Shown: positions 51,881 through 60,994, counted from the stretch's first letter. The stretch is DNA of 64,000 nucleotides from Terrabacter sp. MAHUQ-38 (GCF_014518425.1 NZ_JACVCU010000008.1:1-64000), one strand, 5' to 3'. Notes: generated by a model not told the origin, from the sequence alone. A program made the numbers and translations.

Positions 51881-52918
51881 GTGCCGCTGACACTTCATGC
51901 CGCGGACCTGCCGACGCTCTCGCGCGGATTCGCGCTGCTCGGCTCCGGCGGCGGGGGTTCCCCGCACGTGGCCCAGCTGATTCTGGCCCAGTCGGACGGC
52001 TGGCCCATCGCAGTACACAGCATCGAGGAGCTCGAGCCGGCAACGCCCTGTGTCGCCGTCGGCTACATCGGCTCCACGCTGCTGCTCGAGGAGCGCCTGC
52101 CTGACGGCGAACCGTTCATGCCAGCCATCGCGGCGATAGAGCGCTGGCTCGGTGTGGACACCTCGGCCGTGTGTTCCATCGAAGGGGCAGGGCTGAACGG
52201 TCTGTCGACCCTTCAGCTGGCGCCTCACCGGGCGATAGTTGACGCCGACTGCATGGGGCGAGCGCTCCCTGACCTCGACCAGATCTCCCTCCTCGTCGAT
52301 GCTCTGCCGGGGCTGGTCGCCGCCACCCCTACGGGTGCCGGGGGTGTGGCGCTGGTGCATGGAGCCCGGCCGGAGGACGTGGAGCGGGTCCTGCGAACCG
52401 CAACGTCGTGCAACGGGGGATGGGCTGGTTTCGCGCTGGGAGGGTTTCACGTTGGCGACCTCGTGGACCACGCCATCCCGGGCGGCATCGAGCGAGCACA
52501 AACTCTGGGGCAGGCCATGCTCGCGGCGGATGCGCTGAGGCCTGAGGAGCTGGCGACGTCTCTGCACGGCTCCCTGCTTGGCGTAGGCCGAGTCGTGGCC
52601 AGCACGCCTGAGCCGGGCACGGCAGGGGCCCACTCCTACGATGTGCGCACGGATGGCGCGGATGTGCTTCGACTTGTGGCGCGTTCGGAGTTCATCGCGC
52701 TCGTGTGCAACGGAACCGTGGTCGCCGCGAGCCCGACCATCATCGCTGTCCTCGACACCGTCAGCCGTGCCGCTCTGCAGGTTGACGAGCTTGCGGTAGG
52801 AAAGGACGTCATCATCATCGGGCTACCTGCTGCCGCTTGGTGGAGGTCCGACTCGAGGAGGCTCGCAAGGGCTCGCCCCAGCCGTTGGGGCATCGTCGGG
52901 CTGGAGGAAGTGTGCTGA
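51881..52918 (+). CDS. Divergent DUF917 paralogue, copy 3
   Basis: A 345-residue protein. It keeps the fold, but the marks differ: GSGGGGSPHVA replaces GTGGGGDP, IEGAGLNGLS replaces the ECGGINS motif, and DADCMGRALPDL has a Cys in place of Gly. Loss of the Asp in the first loop and the conserved Asn-Ser context suggests changed or lost catalysis, perhaps a sensing role. GTG 51881 is the start; it follows copy 2 by about 57 bases. Its end overlaps the PucR start. Confidence 0.75.
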   Translation: MPLTLHAADLPTLSRGFALLGSGGGGSPHVAQLILAQSDGWPIAVHSIEELEPATPCVAVGYIGSTLLLEERLPDGEPFMPAIAAIERWLGVDTSAVCSIEGAGLNGLSTLQLAPHRAIVDADCMGRALPDLDQISLLVDALPGLVAATPTGAGGVALVHGARPEDVERVLRTATSCNGGWAGFALGGFHVGDLVDHAIPGGIERAQTLGQAMLAADALRPEELATSLHGSLLGVGRVVASTPEPGTAGAHSYDVRTDGADVLRLVARSEFIALVCNGTVVAASPTIIAVLDTVSRAALQVDELAVGKDVIIIGLPAAAWWRSDSRRLARARPSRWGIVGLEEVC

Positions 52919-54411
52919 GCGCCGGACTGACCCTGGAGGCGCTGCTCGAGCATCAGGACGCGGGCGGCTTGACCGTCGTCAGCGGCTCTGAGGGCAGCTG
53001 GGCCACTGTCGCCGTCGAGGTCAGAGAGCAGGACCTGCCAGATTCGGTCACCGACGGACTCGCCGTGATTGTCATGCCTGCCCCCGCCGTGTCCTGGCAG
53101 ACGGATGCCTTGGTCCGACGCGTCCGAGACAGGGGGTTCACAGGGCTCGCTCTCACCGGCGAACCGATGGGTGCAGGCAGCCGAGCTCTCGCGGAGCGAC
53201 TCGGTGTCCTGGTGATGCACGTCGATCATCCGACCCGGCTGGCACGCGCCTGCTGGCAGCTTCTGGAGGCGCGTGACGCGCTCACGCTGTCCACCGTCCA
53301 GAAGATCGCGCGCTCCATCGAGTACCAGGCACACGACCTCGGCGACCTGCTCGCACACGTCGCGGCCAATGTGGGTCACGGCATCGCGTTGATCGACCGC
53401 GAGGGAGTCCTTCAGGGCGCTGGTGATCCCGTTCCCGACTCTGTGCTTCGGTCGATCGACTTCGGCCACTGGCTGGACATCGCGGAAAGCAGCGAAGGTT
53501 TCGCAGCCTCTGTCCCGGTCGCGAGCCGGAGCAGGCACGGTTTGCGAATCGCCTTGCACGGCAGGAACGCCGGCATCGTGCACCGCAACGCGCTCGCGAC
53601 GGCGGTTGAGGTGCTGATGCCGATCGTTGCCGCCAGGCTCCTGGTCGACGAGGTCGAGTCCGTCAGTGACGTGTCCCGATCATCAGGGCTTCTGGGAGAC
53701 TTCCTCGAGAGCCACGGAGGCCTCAACCCTGAGGTTGAACAACGGATGCTCGCGCGCGGATGGCGTGTCAGCGGCTACCACCTCGGCTTCCGCATGGTGG
53801 GTCGAGGTCGTGTTGACCCGATGGAGCTGCTCCGGCTCCTCACGTCCAAGCTGGCTCTGCTCCCGGTCGACTCCCACGCCACGACCCGTGGCGCCGGCGT
53901 CACTGGCTGGCTGACCGTCGCTCACGCTCCGACTGCCGCGCAGCTCGCCCATCACATCCGCGCGCTGCATGAGCTGCACGCCTCAGCGTTGTCCACTTTT
54001 CCCATCGCCACCGGCGTTGGCTCATTGAGGTCAGGAAGCGATGGGCTTGCCACCACACTTGGCGAGGCGCGCGACGCGGCGAGGCTTGCTACGGACCGCG
54101 CACGAGCCGGCTGGTTCGTCTCGATCGACAGCCTCGGTCTGGAGCAGCTGCTGCTCTCATGGACGAGCAGCGACACGTTCGCTCCCGCCGCACAGTCCCT
54201 GCTCGGCCCGTTGAGTGAGACGGAACGCCACACTCTGGCCGCCTACCTGGACGAGGAGTCGTCGGTCCTCGCAACGGCTAACCGCCTTGGCCTTCACCGC
54301 AACACCGTCTCAGGCCGCATTCAACGCATCCAAGCCGCTCTCGGCGCCGACCTCAGCGATCCCGAAACACGGTTGGCCCTTCAGCTGGCATGCCGGGTCT
54401 CTCGCGGTTGA
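52912..54411 (+). CDS. PucR-family transcriptional regulator
   Basis: A 499-residue regulator. The N-terminal sensing region has the purine-catabolism type (PucR_1) pattern LTLEALLEHQDAGGLTVVSG, the middle is GGDEF-like, and the C-terminal HTH_30 reads LAAYLDEESSVLATANRLGLHRNTVSGRIQRI. PucR-type proteins regulate purine, allantoin and amino-acid use. The start GTG 52912 follows GGAGGAA and overlaps copy 3's stop. Its place at the end of the operon argues for control of this cluster. Confidence 0.87.
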   Translation: MLSAGLTLEALLEHQDAGGLTVVSGSEGSWATVAVEVREQDLPDSVTDGLAVIVMPAPAVSWQTDALVRRVRDRGFTGLALTGEPMGAGSRALAERLGVLVMHVDHPTRLARACWQLLEARDALTLSTVQKIARSIEYQAHDLGDLLAHVAANVGHGIALIDREGVLQGAGDPVPDSVLRSIDFGHWLDIAESSEGFAASVPVASRSRHGLRIALHGRNAGIVHRNALATAVEVLMPIVAARLLVDEVESVSDVSRSSGLLGDFLESHGGLNPEVEQRMLARGWRVSGYHLGFRMVGRGRVDPMELLRLLTSKLALLPVDSHATTRGAGVTGWLTVAHAPTAAQLAHHIRALHELHASALSTFPIATGVGSLRSGSDGLATTLGEARDAARLATDRARAGWFVSIDSLGLEQLLLSWTSSDTFAPAAQSLLGPLSETERHTLAAYLDEESSVLATANRLGLHRNTVSGRIQRIQAALGADLSDPETRLALQLACRVSRG

Positions 54412-54586
54412 CGTCGACACGGACATGGACGAGATCCTGGACCGGATGGGGCGGGAGCAGGTCAAGCGGATGCCCGTCATCGAAGACCACCAGCTCGTCG
54501 GCATGATCAGCGAGGCCGATCTCGCGAAGCACCTGGACGACAAACGACTCAGCACCTTTGTGGAGCGCGTCTTCGCGCATGCGTGA
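54408..54586 (+). pseudogene. C-terminal CBS-domain fragment
   Basis: The frame reads DVDTDMDEILDRMGREQVKRMPVIEDHQLVGMISEADLAKHLDDKRLSTFVERVF and stops at 54586. This is the second CBS motif of a small CBS-pair protein; the first CBS and the start are missing. It lies directly behind the PucR stop. It is a remnant, probably brought in by recombination. Confidence 0.75.
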
Positions 54587-54698
54587 CGGCGCCTCGGGAC
54601 CAGGCGAGCCGTCCGGACACTTCATCGTCCGGACGGCTTCCTATCACCGGTCGCGCCTTTGCCTGTCGCCGATGGTCTTGAGACACCTGTAGCGCTCG

Positions 54699-55016
54699 AT
54701 CGTGCTCACCGAGGAGATCTTCGGGCCGGTCATGTCAATCATTCCGTTCGCGACGCTCGATGAGGCCGTGCGCGCGGCGAACGACAGCGTGTACGCCCTC
54801 CAGGCAGGTGTCTTCACCACGTCGCTGGACACCGGCTTCCAGCTCGCGCGGCAACTCGTGGCCGGCGCCGTCGTCGTCAACGAGACCAGCGACTACCGCA
54901 TCGACGCCCTGCCGTTCGGCGGCTTCAAGAGCTCGGGCATCGGCCGCGAAGGCGTGCGCTTCGCCGTCGAAGCCATGACCGAGCCGAAGAACGTCATCGT
55001 CAACCTGGGCTGCTGA
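54699..55016 (+). pseudogene. C-terminal fragment of an aldehyde dehydrogenase
   Basis: Reads LTEEIFGPVMSIIPFATLDEAVRAANDSVYALQAGVFT and then DALPFGGFKSSGIGREGVRFAVEAMTEPKNV, the last 100 or so residues of an NAD-dependent aldehyde dehydrogenase. The catalytic Cys and Glu and the cofactor loop are absent. There is no start codon that would make a functional protein. It lies just inside the right edge of the island. Confidence 0.85.
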
Positions 55017-55113
55017 CCGCACCGCTTCCCTTGCGACTCGTAGGAGCGCGGCGGTTGTTCGGAGCGCCGCGGCGTACCGTCCTCGGCTCGAACAGCGAAT
55101 TGCATTGTCTGGC

Positions 55114-55137
55114 CTGTAAATCCGTCGCCTGCCACCC
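55114..55137 (+). repeat. Shortened 3' half of tRNA-Tyr, probable island border
   Basis: CTGTAAATCCGTCGC (55114-55128) is identical to tRNA-Tyr bases 45494-45508, which start at tRNA nucleotide 32. It is followed directly by CTGCCACCC, identical to 45537-45545. The 28 or so bases between, covering the variable and T arms, are missing. This is a direct repeat of the tRNA-Tyr end with an internal deletion, as expected of a decayed attachment site. Confidence 0.8.
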
Positions 55138-55142
55138 AGTGC

Positions 55143-55825
55143 TCAGATGGGCCTCGGACCAGCGGAAACGTCGGTCGTAGGCCCTTGTGCTGCGGGAGCG
55201 AGCGTTGGCGCCGACACCATCGATAGCCGGCGGGCGGAGTGGATCCGTTCTCGCAGGCACGAACCGTCGAGGTGGATGAGGTGGCCGGACCGGGTCCGGC
55301 CCAGGATCGAGTACGTCCACCAGCCGTCGCCGTGGCAGGAACCCCCCCACTCGTAGCCCTGCGACGCGATCTCGGCGTTCATCGTGACGAGCAGATGAAC
55401 GGGAATCGGCACCGGGACAACCGGCTGTGGCTCGAGCCTGGGACCCCAGATGAGGCGCTCGGGTCCGTTGCCCGAGGACGTGTCCGGCTCGGGTGCCGGC
55501 TCCAGACCGGTGTCCCTGTAACCGAGGAAGACCGGTTCGAGGCACATGAGCGCTTCGACCATGCTGTCACCGGAGTCGGGTTGCGGGTTGCGGGCAGCGA
55601 GTCGGAGCCTCGGCACGCGAGTGCCGCCGGAGAAGGCGCTGCCCAGCTGCGCGCGGCGGTCGTCCTGGCCTCGAGCTCGAGCAGGGCTGCGAGGGTCAGT
55701 GCGCCGCCGCGTGCGAGGTCCTCGCTCCGCACGCTGACATCGGGGCCGCCCACGAGATGGACCGCGAGCAGAACGGCTGCCCTGGGTCTCCACGGTGCGT
55801 TGGGAGCGGGTCGCCCCGCTCCCAT
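55143..55825 (-). pseudogene. Hypothetical protein, probably frameshifted, downstream of the Hsp70-like gene
   Basis: Two minus-strand frames look partly coding. From 55825 one reads AVLLAVHLVGGPDVSVRSEDLARGGALTLAALLELEART. From about 55600 another reads LEPVFLGYRDTGLEPAPEPD, then VPIPVHLLVTMNAEIASQGYEWGGSCHGDGWWTYSILG. They overlap around 55620-55680, so a frameshift may split one gene of about 220 residues. The alternative is a single 140-residue gene (start near 55565). It starts 25 bases after the Hsp70-like stop, so co-transcription is likely. No family is recognised. Confidence 0.45.
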
Positions 55826-55849
55826 TCCGTCCGTCTGGTCCGGCCCGGC

Positions 55850-57442
55850 TCAGACGTGGAGCACGTGCTCTTGGCGGTAGCCGGTCGTGAGATCGGTGAG
55901 GGACAGCTCGATGATGCCGGCCGGGTCGACGGTATAGCGCTCCTCGAGCAGCGGGCCGGACTCGAGGCGGACGATGGGGAGGCCGCGCGCGAGCGACGAC
56001 TCGACAGGGGTGCCGCTCCCGGAGAGGCGATGGTTCCGCTGGAGCTCTGGGTCGAACGGGAAGACGATCTGGGCCACTGGGGCGAGATCCCCGCGCGGCT
56101 CGCCCTGGTCGTCGACCGAGGAGTACTCCACGAAGCGGAACCAGCCGATGTTGTGAGCGGCCCGATAGCGGCGGGTCACCACGACCGGCTCGGCGGATGC
56201 CGGCTCGCCCAGCGCATCGGCTGTCATCAGCGAACGATCCAGCACCGGGTCGAAGGACACGGCTGCCCCGCCCTCGCGCTCCCGGAAGACGCCGAAACCG
56301 CGCGAGAGCCGGTCGTGCAGCGAGAACCCCGCGTCGGGGTCGGCCGCGATGGCCAAGCCAACGGCAGTGGAGGCGCTCGGCATGGGGGAGCGGTGCACGC
56401 GGCGACCGAAGCGTGACCGCAGCAGACGGGGGACCAGCGGCAGGCCGCTCGCCCCGCCGACGATGTAGATGCCGGCCACCCCCTGGAGATCGTCACCGTC
56501 CCCCTCAGGCGACCGCAAGGACTGCACCAGAGGATCCATCGCCTCGGTCGTCGCCGCGACGAGTGGGGTCACGGCGGCGTAGAAGTCGTCGACAGGGACG
56601 GTTACCGCGGTGCTGGGCTCGTCGTCGGCCGCGGGCACCTCGACGGCGACCCGGCGGGACTGCGGACCGATGCGCTCCTTGGCCTCGCGACACTCCTCGA
56701 GCAGGCTCGCCCACGACGCCTCGGACAGCTCGGTCCCCGAGCGGCCGGCCACCCGCAGGGCGGCCGCGGCCAGCTCCTTGTCGAAGTCCTCCCCGCCGAG
56801 CCGGTTCACGCCGAAGGAGTCGAGCACCTCGTGGCGGGTGCCCGACAACTGCAGCAACGACGCGTCGAAGGTGCCGCCGCCGAGGTCGTAGACGATCACG
56901 AGGTCGCGGCGGGACGTGATCGAGCGGGCCTGCCGATGCGCGAACTCGAAGCTTGCAGCCGATGGCTCGTTGACCAGACCGGCCACGTCGAAACCCGCGC
57001 GCCGGCACGCCTCCAGCGTCAGGAAGCGCTGGGCGCTGTTCGCCTGGGCCGGCGCACCCACCATCGCGCGGGCCGGGGCTGCCCCGTCGAGCCGGCCCTC
57101 GATGCTCGACGCGCTCCGGAGCGCGTCCAGCACGGCTGCGAAGAAACCGGTCAGCACGTCGAAGAGCGGCACCTCGCGGTCGCCGAGGCGCATCAGCGTG
57201 GCCGGGGTGATCCCGGGCTCGGCGAGCAAGCGCTTGAACGAGCGCGCGGACGGCATACCGCGTCGAGCCGCCTCCAGCGCCGCGAAGCCGTACACCAGCG
57301 TGCCGCCGTCGTCCGCGACGACTGAGGGGAAATGGTCCCGGGCGTCGCCGTGCTCGTCGAGGAAGGAAACCACTGGGTAGTTGCCGCGATCGGCGTAGGC
57401 GACGACTGTGTGCGTGGTGCCGAAGTCCAGCCCGAGATCCAT
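55850..57442 (-). CDS. Divergent Hsp70-family protein
   Basis: A 530-residue actin-fold ATPase. It opens LGLDFGTTHTVVAYADRGNYPVVSFLDE and has YDLGGGTFDASLLQ (phosphate 2) and GIYIVGGASGLPLVPRLL (adenosine). The nucleotide domain is complete, but the C-terminal 150 residues do not look like the normal DnaK substrate-binding domain. It should be a specialised chaperone-like ATPase. DnaJ and GrpE are not nearby. The next gene downstream is an unrecognised, probably broken partner. Confidence 0.85.
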   Translation of the reverse strand: MDLGLDFGTTHTVVAYADRGNYPVVSFLDEHGDARDHFPSVVADDGGTLVYGFAALEAARRGMPSARSFKRLLAEPGITPATLMRLGDREVPLFDVLTGFFAAVLDALRSASSIEGRLDGAAPARAMVGAPAQANSAQRFLTLEACRRAGFDVAGLVNEPSAASFEFAHRQARSITSRRDLVIVYDLGGGTFDASLLQLSGTRHEVLDSFGVNRLGGEDFDKELAAAALRVAGRSGTELSEASWASLLEECREAKERIGPQSRRVAVEVPAADDEPSTAVTVPVDDFYAAVTPLVAATTEAMDPLVQSLRSPEGDGDDLQGVAGIYIVGGASGLPLVPRLLRSRFGRRVHRSPMPSASTAVGLAIAADPDAGFSLHDRLSRGFGVFREREGGAAVSFDPVLDRSLMTADALGEPASAEPVVVTRRYRAAHNIGWFRFVEYSSVDDQGEPRGDLAPVAQIVFPFDPELQRNHRLSGSGTPVESSLARGLPIVRLESGPLLEERYTVDPAGIIELSLTDLTTGYRQEHVLHV

Positions 57443-57549
57443 CCCCCAAGGCTAGGCGGCTCCCGTCGAGACAACAGGTCTGGCCCAGATGCCGGCGCAC
57501 GGCCTCTACCCTGCCGATTGGCCGGCTCAGAGCGGGCACGCAGCCTGGT

Positions 57550-57820
57550 TCAGCTCGCTTTGAGCTCCTGGGCGAGCATCACGATGATGCCGCTGGGTCC
57601 GCGGACGTAGGTGAGCCCGTAGAGGTCCTCGTGGGTGGCCACCCAGCGCAGCGGGTGGAATCCGTGCTTCGCGACGATCTCGAGGGCTTCGTCGATGTCG
57701 TCGACCGAGAAGGCTACTCGGTGCATGCCGATCTCGTTGGGCCGCGTGGGCGCCGTCTCGACGGCGCTGGGATGGATGTACTCGAAGAGCTCGAGGCGAC
57801 CGTGGCCCGATGGGCATGCG
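57550..57820 (-). pseudogene. C-terminal half of a VOC-fold protein
   Basis: The minus strand reads GHGRLELFEYIHPSAVETAPTRPNEIGMHRVAFSVDDIDEALEIVAKHG and ends LTYVRGPSGIIVMLAQELKAS. This is the second half of a glyoxalase-like protein, with a Glu in ELFEYIHP and the metal-site Glu/His region. The first module is missing: upstream the frame runs into non-matching sequence towards the LysR gene. It is truncated, with a plausible but nonfunctional C-terminus. Confidence 0.75.
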
Positions 57821-57940
57821 CTGCACGCTACCGAAGCGAGGGAGAGAGCGCCCGAGTCACGAGCGCGTTCCCATGCCTGTCCTCGATGTCAAAGATGCGG
57901 TGGCAGGGGGGAGCCGAGGGTCCGCAGCTAACCTGCGGTC

Positions 57941-58849
57941 ATGCTGGATGTTCATCGCCTGGTGCTGTTACGCGAGGTCCACCTTCGAGGCAGCATCACC
58001 GCCGCGGCCCGAGCGCTGTCGTATACGCACTCAGCGGTCTCCCAGCAGCTGTCCCTGCTGGAGAAGGAGGCGGGGGTGCCGCTCCTGGAGAGAGTGGGGC
58101 GGGGAGTGCGTCTTACGCCGGCCGCCGAAGTGCTGGTGGACCACGCGAACGGCATTCTGACCATCTTGGAGCACGCCGAGACGGATCTGGCGTCCAGCCT
58201 CAGCCAGGTCCGGGGAACCTTGCGGCTGGCGGCATTCACCACGATCAGCCGCAACGTCGTCCCTCACGTGATCTCTGCTCTGGGCAGAGAACACCCTGGC
58301 CTCGATGTGCGCTTCAAGCAGGTCGAGCCCGAACAAGGGCTGCTCTTGCTCTCCTCGCGTCGTTTGGATGTCCTCGTCGTTGACAGCTATCCGGGGACAT
58401 CGCAGGTGGTCCCGGACGAGCTGCACGCGGATCTGCTCATGGACGACCCGGTCCGGGCCTACCAGCCCGTTGGTGCGGAAGGCAGCACCTTGGAAGGTCT
58501 GCGCCGCCTGCGGTGGGTGGTGGAGCCCAGCGGCTCCGAGGCGCGCGAGTGGGTTCGTCGCGTGTGTCGGGAGCATGGCTTCGAGCCGGACATAGCCTAC
58601 GAGTCTGCCGATCTGCTCTTTCATCTGCGCATGGTGGAGTCCGGGCTCGCGGCGGCGTTCCTTCCGGATCTACTGGTCCGAGGTGAGGGTGCGCAGCTGA
58701 CGCCCTCTGCGGTGCTGGGCACTCAGCAGCGACGGCAGATCTGGTTGATCTGTCGCGCGGGCGCGGAACGACGGCCAGCAGTTCAAGCGTGTCGCGACGC
58801 ATTCATGCTCCAGCTGGAGTCGCCGGGTTTCCCTTCTGGGTCCAGCTAG
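57941..58849 (+). CDS. LysR-family transcriptional regulator
   Basis: A 302-residue LTTR. The winged helix reads LVLLREVHLRGSITAAARALSYTHSAVSQQLSLLEKEAGVPLLERVGRGVRLTPA and an effector-binding domain follows. It is transcribed in the same direction as the catabolic genes that begin 175 bases downstream. The gap contains a T-rich tract (CGCTTTTTTTGTC) that may hold the target promoter. Likely effector: the substrate amine or its aldehyde. Confidence 0.9.
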   Translation: MLDVHRLVLLREVHLRGSITAAARALSYTHSAVSQQLSLLEKEAGVPLLERVGRGVRLTPAAEVLVDHANGILTILEHAETDLASSLSQVRGTLRLAAFTTISRNVVPHVISALGREHPGLDVRFKQVEPEQGLLLLSSRRLDVLVVDSYPGTSQVVPDELHADLLMDDPVRAYQPVGAEGSTLEGLRRLRWVVEPSGSEAREWVRRVCREHGFEPDIAYESADLLFHLRMVESGLAAAFLPDLLVRGEGAQLTPSAVLGTQQRRQIWLICRAGAERRPAVQACRDAFMLQLESPGFPSGSS

Positions 58850-59024
58850 TCGTCCACAGGGATTCCACGGTTCGGCCGCACCTCCGCGACACATGCCCCG
58901 GCACAGCCGGGATCCGGCACCTCTCACCCGAAAGCTTTCCTAACAGGAGCCGGTCAACAACTGTCGCTTTTTTTGTCTCTTCACGCGCCCTATCGTCCCT
59001 TCAGCGGCTCAGAACGAAGGACAT

Positions 59025-60227
59025 GTGACAGTGCGCAGGCTTCCCCTTGCCGACCGGTCGGCCGGTCTCGTCGGGTCGATGATCGACTCCTCGACCTCGC
59101 TGCTCGCGCGTCAGACGCATGACATCGTGCGGTTCGCGATGGGTGCACCGAGTGACGACCTGATGCCGGTGGAGCTGTTGGACCGCTTCGCCGCGCATGC
59201 CGTGCCGGGCAAGTACAGCTACGGTGCGTCGGAGGGCGAGCCCGACCTGGTGGGCGAGATCCTGAAGCTGCAGACCGAGCACGGGTACTCCAGTGGGCCG
59301 GGCCGCATCACGATCACCACGGGCGGCATGCAGGGGCTGGACCTGGCCTTCAAGCTGTTCGTCGACCCGGGTGACCTCGTGGTCGTGGAGGGACCCACCT
59401 ACACCAACGGCAACGCGACTGCCTTGTCCTATGGCGCCGACCTGCTGGAGGCGCCGGTGGACGGGGACGGCCTGGTCGTCGAGGCTCTGCCGGAACTGGT
59501 TGCGCGGGCCGGGCGTCCGCCGAAGGCCATCTACACGATCCCCAACTTCCAGAACCCCTCGGGCGTGACGCTGTCGCTGGCCCGACGCGAGCTCCTCCTC
59601 GAGCTCGCCGCGCAGTGGGGAGCCGTCATCATCGACGACGACCCGTACGGTCTGCTGCGGTTTGACGGCTCCCCGATCCCGGCCCTGAACGAGCTAGATC
59701 CCGGGAACCCGCTCATCTTCTCGGTGCGCACGTTCTCCAAGATCCTGGCGCCCGGGCTGCGGGTGGGATGGGTCGACGCGGACGCGAGCCTGCAGCCGTT
59801 CCTGATCAATGCCAAGCAGGCCATGGACACGTGCACGAGCGTGCCGGCGCAGCGTACCGTCGCAGAGTTCCTCGCCGGTGGGCATCTGCAGCCCCACCTG
59901 GACCGGGTGCTGGGCCTCTACCGCCAGCGCAAGGAGGCGATGGGGGCCGCGCTCGTCCGCCACTTCGGCGACGCCGTCCGCGCCACGGACCCGGACGGCG
60001 GCTTCTTCCTGTGGGCAACCTTCGCCGATGCGGCCGTGGACACCTCCTCCCTCTTCGAGTCCGCTCTGGCCGAGGGCGTCGCCTACATCCCCGGGCCGGC
60101 GTTCTCGACCAACGACCACTTCCACGATGCCTTGCGCCTCTGCTTCGCCACCTCGACGCCGGGACGCATCGACGAGGGCGTCGCCCGGCTCAAGACTGCC
60201 GTGGACAGGATCGGGGCCGACCGGTGA
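59025..60227 (+). CDS. PLP-dependent aminotransferase, 2-aminoadipate/MocR-catalytic type
   Basis: A 400-residue fold-type I aminotransferase. SYGASEGEPDLVGEIL and ITTGGMQGLDLAFKL are typical of the LysN/2-aminoadipate and MocR catalytic group. YTIPNFQNPSGVTLS binds the substrate and PLP phosphate, and Lys239 in VRTFSKILAPGLRVGW is the Schiff base. It has no HTH, so it is an enzyme rather than a regulator. Donor and acceptor are unknown. It is the first gene of the cluster. Confidence 0.88.
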   Translation: MTVRRLPLADRSAGLVGSMIDSSTSLLARQTHDIVRFAMGAPSDDLMPVELLDRFAAHAVPGKYSYGASEGEPDLVGEILKLQTEHGYSSGPGRITITTGGMQGLDLAFKLFVDPGDLVVVEGPTYTNGNATALSYGADLLEAPVDGDGLVVEALPELVARAGRPPKAIYTIPNFQNPSGVTLSLARRELLLELAAQWGAVIIDDDPYGLLRFDGSPIPALNELDPGNPLIFSVRTFSKILAPGLRVGWVDADASLQPFLINAKQAMDTCTSVPAQRTVAEFLAGGHLQPHLDRVLGLYRQRKEAMGAALVRHFGDAVRATDPDGGFFLWATFADAAVDTSSLFESALAEGVAYIPGPAFSTNDHFHDALRLCFATSTPGRIDEGVARLKTAVDRIGADR

Positions 60228-60964
60228 GCCGCCGAACCGCCATCGTCACCGGGTCGACGTCGGGGATCGGCCACGAGATCGCTCGCCGCTTGCACGCCGA
60301 CGGCTTCAACGTGCTGGTCACCGGCCGCGATGAGACCCGTGGGGAACGGGTCAGCGAGGAGCTGGGGGAGCACGTCGTCTTCGTTGCGGTGGACTTGACC
60401 AGTCCGGGCGGGCCGGCAGAGCTCGCGACCACCGCGATCGACCGCTTCGGGCGTCTGGATGTCGTGGTCAACAACGCCGCCATCGATCACGCCGACGACC
60501 TCCTCGAGGCGCCCACGGCAGACGTGCGGCGCGTCTTCGAGGTCAACACGATCGCGACCATCGCGGTGCTGCAGGAGAGCGCGAAGCGTATGCAGCACGG
60601 CGGGGCGATCATCAACATCACCTCGCGACTGGCCTCCATCGGGGTGCCGACGATGGGCATCTACAGCGCCACCAAGGGCGCGATCAAGGCTCTGACCATG
60701 TCGGCCGCCGTCGAGCTCGCCCCCCGCAACATCCGCGTCAACGCGGTCGCTCCGGGCATGACGCGCACGCCCTTGTACGACGCCTGGCTCGACGACCAGG
60801 CCGACCCGGAGCAGACCGAACGCGACGTGGTCGCCGCGATCCCGCTCGGCCGGCTCGCCAGCTGCGCGGACGTCGCCGCCGCAGTGAGCTTCCTGGCCTC
60901 CGAGGAAGCCGCCTACATCACCGGGGTCTCCATCCCCGTCGACGGCGGCTACACCGCCCACTGA
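60224..60964 (+). CDS. Short-chain dehydrogenase/reductase
   Basis: A 246-residue classical SDR. The cofactor loop is AIVTGSTSGIGHEIARRL; the catalytic Ser is in NITSRLASIGV and the Tyr/Lys in GIYSATKGAIKALT. The Arg in VTGRDETRG after strand 2 favours NADP. The C-terminus ends ITGVSIPVDGGYTAH. The GTG start overlaps the aminotransferase stop (GTGA), so it belongs to the same transcript. Substrate is unknown. Confidence 0.9.
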   Translation: MSRRTAIVTGSTSGIGHEIARRLHADGFNVLVTGRDETRGERVSEELGEHVVFVAVDLTSPGGPAELATTAIDRFGRLDVVVNNAAIDHADDLLEAPTADVRRVFEVNTIATIAVLQESAKRMQHGGAIINITSRLASIGVPTMGIYSATKGAIKALTMSAAVELAPRNIRVNAVAPGMTRTPLYDAWLDDQADPEQTERDVVAAIPLGRLASCADVAAAVSFLASEEAAYITGVSIPVDGGYTAH

Positions 60965-60994
60965 CCCACCTTCGCCACACGAAAGGACGCTCCC

